Part shown: in pieces, positions 27,291 to 35,761 of the stretch | Numbering within the stretch: the first letter of the stretch is position 1 | How the letters are laid out: every line of letters starts with the position of its first letter | From: Gemmatimonas phototrophica | GTDB taxonomy: Bacteria; Gemmatimonadota; Gemmatimonadetes; Gemmatimonadales; Gemmatimonadaceae | Assembly: GCA_945869195.1 (NCBI GenBank) | Contig: CAMBNV010000007.1 | Span: forward strand, 1 to 64,000 | DNA: 64,000 bases | Direction of reading: 5' to 3' | The notes under the pieces: model-generated | Seen by the model: only the letters and a program-made list of their open reading frames with translations | Database searches by the model: none | Told to the model about the DNA's origin: nothing | Position numbers and translations under genes: made by a program

Positions 27291-27296
27291 TAGTTT
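27291..27296 (+). promoter_or_regulatory. Putative -10 element before the aldehyde dehydrogenase
   Basis: TAGTTT ends 9 bases before the ATG at 27306, with no Shine-Dalgarno sequence. It is a weaker member of the leaderless set. Confidence 0.35.
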
Positions 27297-27305
27297 TCGA
27301 GCACT

Positions 27306-28787
27306 ATGACGACCTTTCAGAACTTCATCGCCGGGGCGTGGGTTGCTCCCTCCACCGGCAACTATTTCGAGAACACGAATCCGGCTAACACCGCCGATGT
27401 GATCGGCCGCTTCCCGAAGTCGGGCGCGGCGGATGTGGCGAAGGCGGTTGAGTCGGCGAAGCGCGGCTTCGAAAAGTGGAAGCGCATGCCGGCCCCGGCC
27501 CGCGGCGACATCCTGCGTCGCGTTGGTGAGATCCTCACCGCGCGCAAGGAAGAGATTGCCGACCTCATGACCCGCGAGATGGGGAAGCCCCTCGCCGAGA
27601 CGCGTGGCGACGTGCAAGAGGGCATCGACACCGCCTTCTATGCCGCCGTGGAGGGCCGTCGCCTCTTTGGGCACACGGTGCCGAGCGAGCTGCGCGCCAA
27701 GTGGGCGATGAGCTTTCGGCGGCCGATCGGCGTCGCGGGCATCATCACGCCCTTCAACTTCCCGCTCGCGATCCCCACCTGGAAGATCTTCCCGGCGCTG
27801 GTCTGCGGAAACGCCTGCATCTTCAAGCCCGCCGAAGATGTGCCGCACACTGGGCACGTCTTCGTTGAAATCCTGCTCGAGGCCGGGCTCCCGCCGGAAG
27901 TGATTCAGCTCGTGCACGGCGACGGCGAGGTCGGGGCCGCGATCGTGAACCATCCCGACATTCCGCTGCTCTCGTTCACCGGCTCGACCGAGACCGGCAG
28001 CAAGGTCGGCGAGACGGCGGGGCGGATGCACAAGCGGCTCTCACTCGAGATGGGCGGCAAGAATGCCCAGATCGTGCTCGATGACGCGAAGCTCGATCTT
28101 GCCCTCGACGGTGTCCTCTGGGGCGCGTTCGGCACGACCGGCCAACGGTGCACAGCGACGAGCCGGCTGATCCTGCAAGATGGGATCCACGATCAGTTCG
28201 TTGCGAAACTCCAGGAACGCGCGAGCCAGCTCAAGCTCGGCGACGGTCGCAAGGCCGGCACCGACGTTGGTCCAGTGATTCACGCCGATTCGATCGCGAA
28301 GATCGAGCGCTATGTGGAGATCGGACTCGGCGAGGGCGCCGAGCTCACGCTCGGTGGTCAGCGTGCGCACGGCGCCGGGCTCGAGAAGGGTTTTTTCTTC
28401 CAGCCGACGATCCTCACCGGCGTGAAGGCCGGCATGCGCGTGGAGCAGGAGGAAATTTTCGGACCGGTACTCAGCGTGGTTCGGGTGAAAGACGCCGACG
28501 AGGCCTTCCGCGTGAACAACGGCGTGAAGTACGGGCTCTCGAGCTCGCTCTACACGCAGGATGTGAACATCTCATTCCGGGCGATCAACGAACTCGACAA
28601 CGGCATCACCTACATCAACGCCCCGACGATCGGTGCCGAGGCGCACCTGCCGTTTGGCGGCGTCAAGCAGACCGGCAACGGTCACCGTGAGGGCGGCTGG
28701 GAAGTCTATGAGTTCTACTCGGAAACCAAGGTCGCGTATATCGACTACAGCGGCGCGTTGCAGCGGGCGCAGATCGACAACTATTAG
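27306..28787 (+). CDS. NAD(P)-dependent aldehyde dehydrogenase
   Basis: This 493-residue enzyme oxidises an aldehyde to the acid. The active site is intact: TPFNFPLAIP, FTGSTETGSKVG, catalytic Glu in LEMGGKN, catalytic Cys in GQRCTATSR, EEIFGPVL and the C-terminal PFGGVKQTGNGHREGG. The last motif and NAPTIGAEAHLPFGG resemble semialdehyde dehydrogenases of amino-acid or sugar-acid breakdown, such as 2-oxoglutarate-semialdehyde or aminoadipate-semialdehyde enzymes. The substrate cannot be fixed from sequence alone. The gene stands alone, with unrelated neighbours. Confidence 0.92.
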   Translation: MTTFQNFIAGAWVAPSTGNYFENTNPANTADVIGRFPKSGAADVAKAVESAKRGFEKWKRMPAPARGDILRRVGEILTARKEEIADLMTREMGKPLAETRGDVQEGIDTAFYAAVEGRRLFGHTVPSELRAKWAMSFRRPIGVAGIITPFNFPLAIPTWKIFPALVCGNACIFKPAEDVPHTGHVFVEILLEAGLPPEVIQLVHGDGEVGAAIVNHPDIPLLSFTGSTETGSKVGETAGRMHKRLSLEMGGKNAQIVLDDAKLDLALDGVLWGAFGTTGQRCTATSRLILQDGIHDQFVAKLQERASQLKLGDGRKAGTDVGPVIHADSIAKIERYVEIGLGEGAELTLGGQRAHGAGLEKGFFFQPTILTGVKAGMRVEQEEIFGPVLSVVRVKDADEAFRVNNGVKYGLSSSLYTQDVNISFRAINELDNGITYINAPTIGAEAHLPFGGVKQTGNGHREGGWEVYEFYSETKVAYIDYSGALQRAQIDNY

Positions 28788-29109
28788 AGGGGAGCGGATA
28801 GAGAGGAGAGGGGAAGGGAGTCGCTCCCACGCTTCGTTGAAAACGTGTACTCGCGGCACGAAAGGCCGCCGAGCACGCGACGGAAGAGCCCCGCGTCGTG
28901 CGTTCGTGGCGCTTGCAACTGCTGGTAGGTCGCGCGCGGCACCGCGCCGCGCGCCACGGAGTCCCGCACACGGGTCACATCGATCGCGAGCTGCTGATGG
29001 ACCGGAAAAATCGAACCCGGTTGGGTACCCCAGCGGCTGACGCCCGCGTGACCATCGTCGCTGCCCCCCCCGCATCGCCGCCTTCGGTCTATATCCTTCA
29101 TGGCAGCCG
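28788..29109. other. 322-base gap without a supported gene
   Basis: The gap lies between the aldehyde dehydrogenase and signal peptidase genes. A minus-strand frame of about 105 codons (28784-29101) stays open and has codons ending mostly in G or C, but it has no Shine-Dalgarno sequence, signal peptide or family I recognise, and overlaps the dehydrogenase stop codon. It may be a decayed gene. TATATC at about 29090 could be a -10 element for lepB. Confidence 0.4.
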
Positions 29110-29880
29110 ATGCCCTCCCCTGACGATCACCCCTCGCCCCTCTCCGCCGAACCCCAGGCGGCCCCTCCCGCCACGGCGCCGCCCCGCCGGCGTCGGCGCC
29201 TGCGAGCCTTCGTCTGGGAATGGACGAAGGCCGTCCAGCTCGCGTTCCTCATCTTCGTCCTCTCGCGGACGTTTCTGATCGAACTGTTTCGAATTCCCAG
29301 CGGGTCGATGGAAGGCACGTTGCTTGTCGGCGACTTCCTGGTCGTGAACAAGCTGCTCTACGGCGCCGAGTTGCCATTCATCGGCAGGCGACTCCCGGCC
29401 GTTCGCGATCCAGCCGTGGGGGACGTCGTTGTCTTCCAGTGGCCCGAGGACCCAAACAAGAACTTCGTGAAGCGGCTCGTCGGCCTTCCGAACGACACGC
29501 TCGAGATGCGCCAAGGAACCCTCTACCGAAACGGTGCGGTCCAACGAGAGGTCTACGCGACGCACCGCGACTTCGGGTTCGATCCGACCACCGCGGACTT
29601 CCGATGGCAGCGCGATTTCGTTGTCCCAGGCGTCGACGTGCGGCGATATCATCCGTCGCGCAATAGTTGGGGACCCCTCGTGGTTCCGCTCCGGCAATAT
29701 TTCATGCTGGGCGACAATCGCGACAACTCGCTCGACAGCCGCTACTGGGGATTCGTTCCTGATTCGCTCGTCCGAGGGAGTCCCATCTTCGTGTACTACA
29801 GCTTCTCGCCGGACAGCAGCGAGGCCTTCGATTGGCTGAAGCGCGTGCGGTGGCAGCGGTTGGGCGAACGGATTCGATAG
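29110..29880 (+). CDS. lepB: Signal peptidase I
   Basis: This 256-residue inner-membrane protease removes Sec signal peptides. A Pro/Arg-rich cytoplasmic start leads to one membrane helix (AVQLAFLIFVLSRTF). The catalytic Ser66 lies in PSGSMEGTL and the general-base Lys121 in FVKRLVGLP. The conserved C-terminal box is GDNRDNSLDSRYWG. It supports the many signal-peptide proteins of the window. It is followed by the sigma factor gene in the same direction. Confidence 0.95.
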   Translation: MPSPDDHPSPLSAEPQAAPPATAPPRRRRRLRAFVWEWTKAVQLAFLIFVLSRTFLIELFRIPSGSMEGTLLVGDFLVVNKLLYGAELPFIGRRLPAVRDPAVGDVVVFQWPEDPNKNFVKRLVGLPNDTLEMRQGTLYRNGAVQREVYATHRDFGFDPTTADFRWQRDFVVPGVDVRRYHPSRNSWGPLVVPLRQYFMLGDNRDNSLDSRYWGFVPDSLVRGSPIFVYYSFSPDSSEAFDWLKRVRWQRLGERIR

Positions 29881-29967
29881 CGCGGTCAGTCGGGGGTGCT
29901 TCCGTCGCCACCTGCCGTGCTGCACATTCTGCGAGTGGTCGCAAGCTTGGAACCATTGGGGGTACGC

Positions 29968-30834
29968 GTGAGCCGGAACGGCGGAGGGCAGCACAGGCGC
30001 CACCTGCATGAAGCGGGGTCGCTCGATCTCTATCTGCGCGACATCAGCGTCTTTCCACTGATCTCTCGTGAAGAAGAGGTGCGCCTCGCCCAGCGGATTC
30101 GCCTGGATGATCAGGAGGCACTCGACACGCTCGTGCGCTCCAACCTCCGCTTCGTCGTCTCGGTTGCCAAGAAGTACCAGAACCAGGGCATCTCCCTCTC
30201 GGATCTGATCAACGAGGGCAACCTCGGACTCATCCGTGCCTCGCGCAAGTTCGACGAGACGAAGGGGATTAAATTCATCTCCTATGCCGTCTGGTGGATC
30301 CGCCAAGCGATCCTCCAGGCCCTTTCCGAACAGAGTCGTATTGTTCGCGTGCCTCCCAACCGCGCCGGCGCCTTGTATCGGATCGGCAAACGCGCCAACG
30401 CCCTGCTGCAGGAACTCGGGCGCGAGGCGACGCACGCCGAGATCGCTGAGGGGATGGAGATCACGGAGGAAGAGGTCGCGAAAACGATGTCGATCTCGCA
30501 ATCCCATCTGTCGCTCGACGCGCCGATGTCGCCGGGTGAGGATAACCGACTCCTGGACTACCTCCCGGACACCCAGAGCGCGACGCCAGACGAGGAGACG
30601 ATCGAAAAGGACCTCGTGCACTCGGTGCACGAAGCGCTCGCCGGCCTCAAGGAACGAGAATCGAAGATTTTGCGGCTCTACTTCGGACTCGACGGCTCCG
30701 ATCCGATGACACTTGAACAGATCGGGGCGGTGCTCAACATCACGCGGGAGCGCGTCCGGCAGATTAAGGAGAAGGCGCTCTCGAGGCTACGGCATGTGAG
30801 CCGGGCGCGGACGCTGGAATCTTATCTGGGGTGA
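29968..30834 (+). CDS. Sigma-70 family RNA polymerase sigma factor, primary type
   Basis: The 288-residue protein holds regions 1.2 to 4.2 but no region 1.1 or non-conserved insert, so it is much shorter than E. coli RpoD. Region 1.2 reads LDLYLRDISVFPLISREEE, region 2 has NLRFVVSVAKKYQNQG, LINEGNLGLIRA and KGIKFISYAVWWIRQAI. Region 4 has PMTLEQIGAVLNITRERVRQIKEKALSRLR. Region 2.4 is the standard type, fitting TANNNT -10 boxes. GTG 29968 is chosen because of GGGGGT just upstream and because earlier in-frame codons look non-coding. It could be the main sigma factor or a close group 2 paralogue. Confidence 0.92.
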   Translation: MSRNGGGQHRRHLHEAGSLDLYLRDISVFPLISREEEVRLAQRIRLDDQEALDTLVRSNLRFVVSVAKKYQNQGISLSDLINEGNLGLIRASRKFDETKGIKFISYAVWWIRQAILQALSEQSRIVRVPPNRAGALYRIGKRANALLQELGREATHAEIAEGMEITEEEVAKTMSISQSHLSLDAPMSPGEDNRLLDYLPDTQSATPDEETIEKDLVHSVHEALAGLKERESKILRLYFGLDGSDPMTLEQIGAVLNITRERVRQIKEKALSRLRHVSRARTLESYLG

Positions 30835-30896
30835 GTGGGGAGGGGCGACGTGGGAGAAGGGAGCGGGGCGAAACGGCGCATCGGGGTGGAGTCGAC

Positions 30897-30915
30897 AGGG
30901 CTCGCGCCCTTTTTT
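30897..30915 (+). terminator. Intrinsic terminator after the sigma factor gene
   Basis: AGGGC-TCGC-GCCCT forms a short stem-loop directly followed by a T-run (six T including the last stem base). It lies about 60 bases past the stop codon and is the only classical stem plus T-run terminator I recognised in the window. Confidence 0.75.
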
Positions 30916-31026
30916 CGCTCGAATCGCCCTCAGGCGGTGGCTTCTCCTCCCCCGATTGGCCAACTTTATGGCGGCAGGATGGGACGAAATGAGTGTCGTG
31001 CCCTCATCCCTCCCACCTCACCCCTT

Positions 31027-31032
31027 TACCCT
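31027..31032 (+). promoter_or_regulatory. Putative -10 element before yajQ
   Basis: TACCCT fits TANNNT and ends 8 bases before the ATG at 31041. No Shine-Dalgarno sequence is present. It is a weak member of the leaderless set. Confidence 0.3.
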
Positions 31033-31040
31033 GCTGTACC

Positions 31041-31544
31041 ATGGCCAAAGACGCCTCGTTCGACATCACCACCTCCGTGGACCTTCAAGAGGTCGACAAC
31101 GCCGTCAATCAGGCGTCGAAGGAGATCGCGCAGCGCTACGACTTTAAGGACGCCGCGCTCGCCACGGTTGAGCTCGACCGCACCGAGGGTCTGATCAAAC
31201 TCTCGTCCGACGCCGACATACGCCTGCGCGCCATGTGGGACATTCTCCAATCCAAGCTCATGAAGCGCGGGGTGCCGGTAAAGAATCTCGACGCTGGCGA
31301 ACCCATGCCAGGGGGCGGCGACACCTGGCATCGCGACATCAAGCTCAAACAGGCGCTCGACGGAGAGAGCTGCAAGAAGATTGTCGCGGCGATCAAGGCG
31401 CAGAAGTTCAAAAAGGTCCAAGCATCGATCCAGAGTGACACCGTGCGCGTCGTCTCGCCGGATAAGGACGAACTGCAGGCGGTAATGGCGTTCCTGCGCG
31501 GCGAGGACTTCGGCGTCCAGCTCTCGTTCGGGAACTATCGGTGA
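31041..31544 (+). CDS. YajQ family nucleotide-binding protein
   Basis: This 167-residue protein belongs to the YajQ (DUF520) family, two ferredoxin-like domains that bind nucleotides; a Xanthomonas homologue binds cyclic di-GMP. The start MAKDASFDITTSVDLQEVDNAVNQ, RYDFKD and the C-terminal VRVVSPDKDELQAVMAFLR are typical. The ATG at 31041 gives the family N-terminus. Its stop overlaps the rimO GTG by 4 bases, so both are made from one transcript that also runs into the SpoIID gene. Confidence 0.92.
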   Translation: MAKDASFDITTSVDLQEVDNAVNQASKEIAQRYDFKDAALATVELDRTEGLIKLSSDADIRLRAMWDILQSKLMKRGVPVKNLDAGEPMPGGGDTWHRDIKLKQALDGESCKKIVAAIKAQKFKKVQASIQSDTVRVVSPDKDELQAVMAFLRGEDFGVQLSFGNYR

Positions 31545-32932
31545 AGTTCCGCGTCATTACCCTGGGCTGCGACAAGAACACCGTCGATTCCGAGCGATTC
31601 CTCGCCCAGCTCGTCGATCACGGCGGCGTGCAGGTGGACGATGCCGCCGACGCAGAGCTCATCGTCGTGAACACCTGCGGCTTCATCGATGCCGCCAAGG
31701 CCGAGTCGATTGATGCGATTGTCGCGGCGGGGCGCATGAAGTCCGAGGGCAGCGCGACCGCCGTCGTTGCCGTCGGCTGCATGGTCGAGCGCCACAAGGC
31801 CGAACTCGCGGCCGCGCTCCCCGAGGTCGATCTCTTTCTCGGCGCCTCCGAGTCTGAGCGGTTGATCCCGATGCTGCGCGAGCGTGGACTCATCGGCGAC
31901 CCGGTGACGCAGCATCCCGGGGTGCGGCTCTACGCCGGCGACACGCCATTCGTCCGCTACCTGAAGGTGAGCGAAGGCTGCGACCATGGATGCGCCTTCT
32001 GCGCGATTCCACTCATGCGCGGCAAACACCGCTCGTTCTCGCTCGACGAGATCGTCCGCGAAGCGCAGCTCCTCGAACTGCAGGGGGCGCGTGAGGTGAA
32101 TCTCGTCGCGCAGGACCTCGCACACTACGGGCGCGATCGTCGCGACGGCGCCCGCCTGCCGGAGCTGCTCGAGGCGCTGCTGCGAGAGACGTCGATCCCG
32201 TGGTTTCGCAACATGTATCTCTACTCCGCGGGCATCACGCCACGGCTGCTCGAGATTATCGCCCACGAGCCGCGCATTCTCGGCTATCTCGACATGCCGA
32301 TCCAACACGCGTCGAACGCGGTGCTCGAGCGGATGCGACGCCCAGAACGCCAGCATACTATCCGCGAAAAAGTCGCACGCTTTCGCGAGGCCGTCCCCGG
32401 CGTGGCGATCCGTACGACCTGCATCGTGGGTTTCCCAGGGGAGACCGAGGACGACTTTGCCCAGCTGATGGACTTCCTGCGTGAGATTACGTTCGAACGC
32501 GTCGGCGTCTTCACGTACTCGCCACAGGAAGGTACGCGCGGGGCCGAGATGCTCGACGACGTCCCCGAGGACGTGAAGCGGTATCGGCTCGAGGCGGTGC
32601 AGGAGCTGCAGCGTCACATCACCGCCGAACGGTACGAGTCGCGCATCGGCTCGCGAGCGACGGCGCTCGTCGTCGAGGCCGCCGACGTCGATGGCGTCGC
32701 AATCGCACGGCTGCCCTGGCAGGCAGACGACATCGACGGCGTCACTCGCGTTACCGCCGATGCCGTGCCGGGAAGCCTGATCGAGGTCGAGGTCACCGAC
32801 GTCGTGGACGACTACGACTTCGAGGCGCGCGCGCTGCGTCTTGTCTCCGCACCGCCCGCACCCGACACGGCGCCGCGCAGCGGCCGGATCCTGCCGATGG
32901 TCGGCGCGTCGATGGGGAGTTTCGGACGTTGA
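31541..32932 (+). CDS. rimO: Ribosomal protein S12 methylthiotransferase RimO
   Basis: This 463-residue radical-SAM enzyme adds a methylthio group to an aspartate of ribosomal protein uS12. It has the N-terminal UPF0004 domain with three cluster cysteines (TLGCDKN, VVNTCGF, VGCMVER), the radical-SAM motif GCDHGCAFCAIP, and a C-terminal TRAM domain. The sequence PLMRGKHRS after the SAM motif is typical of RimO rather than MiaB. GTG 31541 overlaps yajQ by 4 bases. Its own stop overlaps the next ATG (TGATG). Confidence 0.93.
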   Translation: MKFRVITLGCDKNTVDSERFLAQLVDHGGVQVDDAADAELIVVNTCGFIDAAKAESIDAIVAAGRMKSEGSATAVVAVGCMVERHKAELAAALPEVDLFLGASESERLIPMLRERGLIGDPVTQHPGVRLYAGDTPFVRYLKVSEGCDHGCAFCAIPLMRGKHRSFSLDEIVREAQLLELQGAREVNLVAQDLAHYGRDRRDGARLPELLEALLRETSIPWFRNMYLYSAGITPRLLEIIAHEPRILGYLDMPIQHASNAVLERMRRPERQHTIREKVARFREAVPGVAIRTTCIVGFPGETEDDFAQLMDFLREITFERVGVFTYSPQEGTRGAEMLDDVPEDVKRYRLEAVQELQRHITAERYESRIGSRATALVVEAADVDGVAIARLPWQADDIDGVTRVTADAVPGSLIEVEVTDVVDDYDFEARALRLVSAPPAPDTAPRSGRILPMVGASMGSFGR

Positions 32933-34365
32933 TGCGTCGAGGCGTGTGTCGCCGCACGCTCACCGTCGCTCTCCTCCTTCCGGCCGTCGGTTCCTGCTTC
33001 TCTCGGTCCCTCGAACCGCGGGGGACCTTGGGCCCGACGCGCGCGCGACCGGCAGCTTCGAGTCCGGCTTCGGGTCCGGCTGTCTCGGCGGCTCCAGTGG
33101 CAGTGCCGGGACCCGAGGTCGCTCCGGCGCCGTTCGATCCAATGCCGAATGATGCCCCGCCGGCAGCGCCGGTTGCTGGCGTCGGGCCGTTGGTGCGCGT
33201 CGCCCTGCGGGTCACGCGCGACACGGCCACACTCGATGCGACCGGCCCCTGGCGCCTCGTCGACGCGCCAGGCGGTGTGCTGGTGCGCTCGCGTCCGGCG
33301 GAGCGCTGGCAGATTGAGAGGCGAGGGCGCCAACTACGCGCGGTGCGTGCTGATGGCACCGCCACCGGCTGGCGCGACGCCGCACTCTCTCAGTTCCCCG
33401 AAAACACCGGCCTCGCACGCTCCGGCGGTAAGGACTATCGCGGCGCGCTCATCTTTGTCGCGACGGATACGGGGATCCTCGTGGTGAACCTGCTGCCGCT
33501 CGAGGACTACCTCCGGGGCGTGGTCCCTCTCGAGATTGGCGAGCGTGGACCGGCCGACTGGGCTGCGGTCGAGGCACAGGCGGTCGCGGCACGGTCCTAC
33601 ACAGTCACGCGGCTCGTTACCGCGCAGAGCGGCGTAGGCCGGAGCCCGGACTTTGACCTGGCCTCGACGGTCAGCGATCAGGTGTACGGGGGCCGAACCG
33701 CCGAACGGCCCTTCGCCGACGCCGCCGTCAAGGCGACGGCGGGGCTCGTCCTCCGCGTCGGTGATCGCGTGGTGAACGCCCCCTTTTACTCGGCCTGCGG
33801 CGGTGAGACGGCCGCGGCGGAGGAAGTGTGGCGCACCGACGGCGAGCCGCACCTCCGTCGCGTCAGTGACCGAGTTGCGGGCACCGACCGGTTCTACTGC
33901 GACATCGCGCCACGATTCGCCTGGACGCGCGCCTATACTGCCCGCGAGCTCGACGATGTCGTGCGTCGCTACGTCGCGGCCTATGCCACGGTCGGCGCGG
34001 GTGGTCCAGGGCATGTGCGAGATCTGCAGGTGGACGGACGGACGCCGAGCGGACGAGTCGCGGCCCTGATCATTCGCACCGATCACGGCAGCTACCGGGT
34101 CCGCGGCAATGACGCGCGCTCCGTCCTGCGCTCGACGGCTGGCGAGCTGTTGAACAGCGCCTATTTTTCCATCACGATGGAGCAGTCCGGTGGGCAGTTG
34201 GTCCGTGCGGTCATCCGTGGCAACGGGTACGGGCATGGCGTCGGGATGTGCCAGTGGGGCGCGATCGGCCGCGCCCGGGCCGGTCAGGACACTCGCACTA
34301 TTCTGCGGACCTATTACCCCGGTACCACCGTCGGCCTGATTCCCGCTGGGCTGCTCATCCCGTAA
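32932..34365 (+). CDS. SpoIID/LytB-domain exported protein
   Basis: This protein of about 477 residues has an N-terminal signal with a Cys (PAVGSC) that may be a lipobox, then a long Pro/Ala/Ser-rich linker and a SpoIID domain in the C-terminal two thirds. Conserved parts are LLPLEDYLRGVVPLEIG, AVEAQAVAARSYT, YSACGGETAAAEEVW and GYGHGVGMCQWGA. SpoIID of Bacillus is a lytic transglycosylase that cleaves denuded glycan; homologues in non-sporulating bacteria act in wall remodelling or carry an amidase-enhancer name. The active Glu equivalent is plausibly in PLEIGE. It may act with the SPOR proteins at 54074-56922, which should bind the same glycan form. Confidence 0.88.
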   Translation: MRRGVCRRTLTVALLLPAVGSCFSRSLEPRGTLGPTRARPAASSPASGPAVSAAPVAVPGPEVAPAPFDPMPNDAPPAAPVAGVGPLVRVALRVTRDTATLDATGPWRLVDAPGGVLVRSRPAERWQIERRGRQLRAVRADGTATGWRDAALSQFPENTGLARSGGKDYRGALIFVATDTGILVVNLLPLEDYLRGVVPLEIGERGPADWAAVEAQAVAARSYTVTRLVTAQSGVGRSPDFDLASTVSDQVYGGRTAERPFADAAVKATAGLVLRVGDRVVNAPFYSACGGETAAAEEVWRTDGEPHLRRVSDRVAGTDRFYCDIAPRFAWTRAYTARELDDVVRRYVAAYATVGAGGPGHVRDLQVDGRTPSGRVAALIIRTDHGSYRVRGNDARSVLRSTAGELLNSAYFSITMEQSGGQLVRAVIRGNGYGHGVGMCQWGAIGRARAGQDTRTILRTYYPGTTVGLIPAGLLIP

Positions 34366-34487
34366 GAGAGACACGTGGCAACAACGCCGTCCCGATCTGT
34401 GCACCACCCCGTCCGCGCCGCGATGCCTGGGGCGCAGATCGCCGCCCAAGCTGACACCCCCGCAGGCGATGCGGCGGAGCTGTGCCT

Positions 34488-35759
34488 ATGAGAGTGCTCT
34501 CCGCCTTGCTGCTCGCATTGATCGTGAGGGCTGCTCCAGCGCAACAGCGCGGCATCCCGGCGGACCCGTTCCCGCTTGGCGGGGCAAGCCTTCGCGTTTC
34601 GGTACTTACCTTCGGACCGGGTGACGCCGTCTTCGAGCGGTTTGGCCACAACGCGCTCCGTATCACCGATCTAGCCAGCGGGGTCGACCTGGCCTACAAC
34701 TGGGGTATGTTCTCGTTCGGGGATCCCCAGTTTCTTGCGCGATTCTTGAGTGGCGACACTCGCTACTGGGTCGAGGCCTTTCCGAGCAGCTGGCTGATCG
34801 AGGCCTACATCGGGCAGGACCGCGAGGTCCACGAGCAGGTGCTCGCGCTCACCGTCGAGCAACGCACCGCAATCGCGGCGCTCGTCACGCACGATGCGCT
34901 GCCGGAGAACAAGCACTACCGGTACGACTACTTCCTCGACAACTGCTCCACGCGCCTCCGCGACGCACTCGACGCGGTGCTCGGCGGATCGCTCCGGCGG
35001 CGCTTCTCCGTGCTGCCCACCCCCCGGTCGTTTCGCTCCGAGTCGGTGCGGCTGCTGACGCCGGCGGGGCTCGCACAGGCGGGCGTCGACCTTGCGCTCG
35101 GCCCCAAGGCTGACGTCCCGATTACGGCGTGGGAGTCGATGTTCATTCCGATGCGCCTACGGGACTATCTGCGGGACGTCACGGTGCCCGGCGCAGACGC
35201 CGCACCGATCCCACTTGTGGCGACTGAAGAGCGCATTTACCGAGCGAACCGTGCGCCAGAGCCCATCGAGCATCACGGCCTTGCGATTGGAGGCTGGGGG
35301 CCGATCCTCGGCGTCTGGATGTTGTTGCTCGCACCGCTAGGCGCCAGTGGCCGCCGTCGCACGCGCATCCCCGCCGCCGTCGTTGCCGCCCTCTGGTACG
35401 GCCTCACCGGCCTGATTGGACTGATCCTCGTTGGCATGTGGTTCGGCTCAGCGCATCAGTTCTGGTACCGCAATCTGAACCTCCTGCTCGTCTCGCCGAT
35501 CGGACTTTTCGCCGCCGTTCCGGTGACACGGGCCATCCTCCGCGGAGCGGCGACGCCGCTCGCGCGGTGGCTTCTCGTCGCGCTCCTCGCGCAGGGCGCC
35601 CTGGCGTTCATTCTCTCATTCGCGGGGCCACAGAGTCTCGGCGGTCCGCTCTGGCTCATTCTGCCAGCGCACCTGGGGATCACGATCACGGTCTGGCGGC
35701 ATCTGAGCGTCGGTGGTCAGGCGAAGGCGCGAGGCGCCGCAATCACGGAGGCCGCGTGA
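34488..35759 (+). CDS. Lnb/DUF4105-type exported membrane protein
   Basis: The protein of about 423 residues has a signal peptide (VLSALLLALIVRAAPAQ), a DUF4105 (Lnb N-terminal periplasmic) domain and about four C-terminal membrane helices. The domain shows VFERFGHNALRITD, YNWGMFSF, LSGDTRYW and YRYDYFLDNCSTRLRDALD; the His and Cys of these boxes resemble an NlpC/P60-like catalytic pair. The reaction of most members is unknown; some related Lnb proteins are transacylases for lipoprotein N-terminal modification. A GCGGAG Shine-Dalgarno sequence favours ATG 34488. Between it and the SpoIID gene are 122 bases with nothing I recognise. Confidence 0.82.
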   Translation: MRVLSALLLALIVRAAPAQQRGIPADPFPLGGASLRVSVLTFGPGDAVFERFGHNALRITDLASGVDLAYNWGMFSFGDPQFLARFLSGDTRYWVEAFPSSWLIEAYIGQDREVHEQVLALTVEQRTAIAALVTHDALPENKHYRYDYFLDNCSTRLRDALDAVLGGSLRRRFSVLPTPRSFRSESVRLLTPAGLAQAGVDLALGPKADVPITAWESMFIPMRLRDYLRDVTVPGADAAPIPLVATEERIYRANRAPEPIEHHGLAIGGWGPILGVWMLLLAPLGASGRRRTRIPAAVVAALWYGLTGLIGLILVGMWFGSAHQFWYRNLNLLLVSPIGLFAAVPVTRAILRGAATPLARWLLVALLAQGALAFILSFAGPQSLGGPLWLILPAHLGITITVWRHLSVGGQAKARGAAITEAA

Positions 35760-35761
35760 GT

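Noticed and set aside
28784-29101. Minus-strand frame of 105 codons in the only gap above 300 bases
   Set aside because: Codon use looks coding-like, but there is no ribosome-binding site, signal peptide or family resemblance. I kept it as a possible remnant, not a gene.
29098-30630. Minus-strand frame of 510 codons
   Set aside because: It is antisense to lepB and the sigma factor, both with strong motifs. Its length is explained by high GC content.
34366-34487. Possible small gene between the SpoIID and DUF4105 genes
   Set aside because: The 122 bases show no frame with a start and ribosome-binding site that does not run into the next gene.
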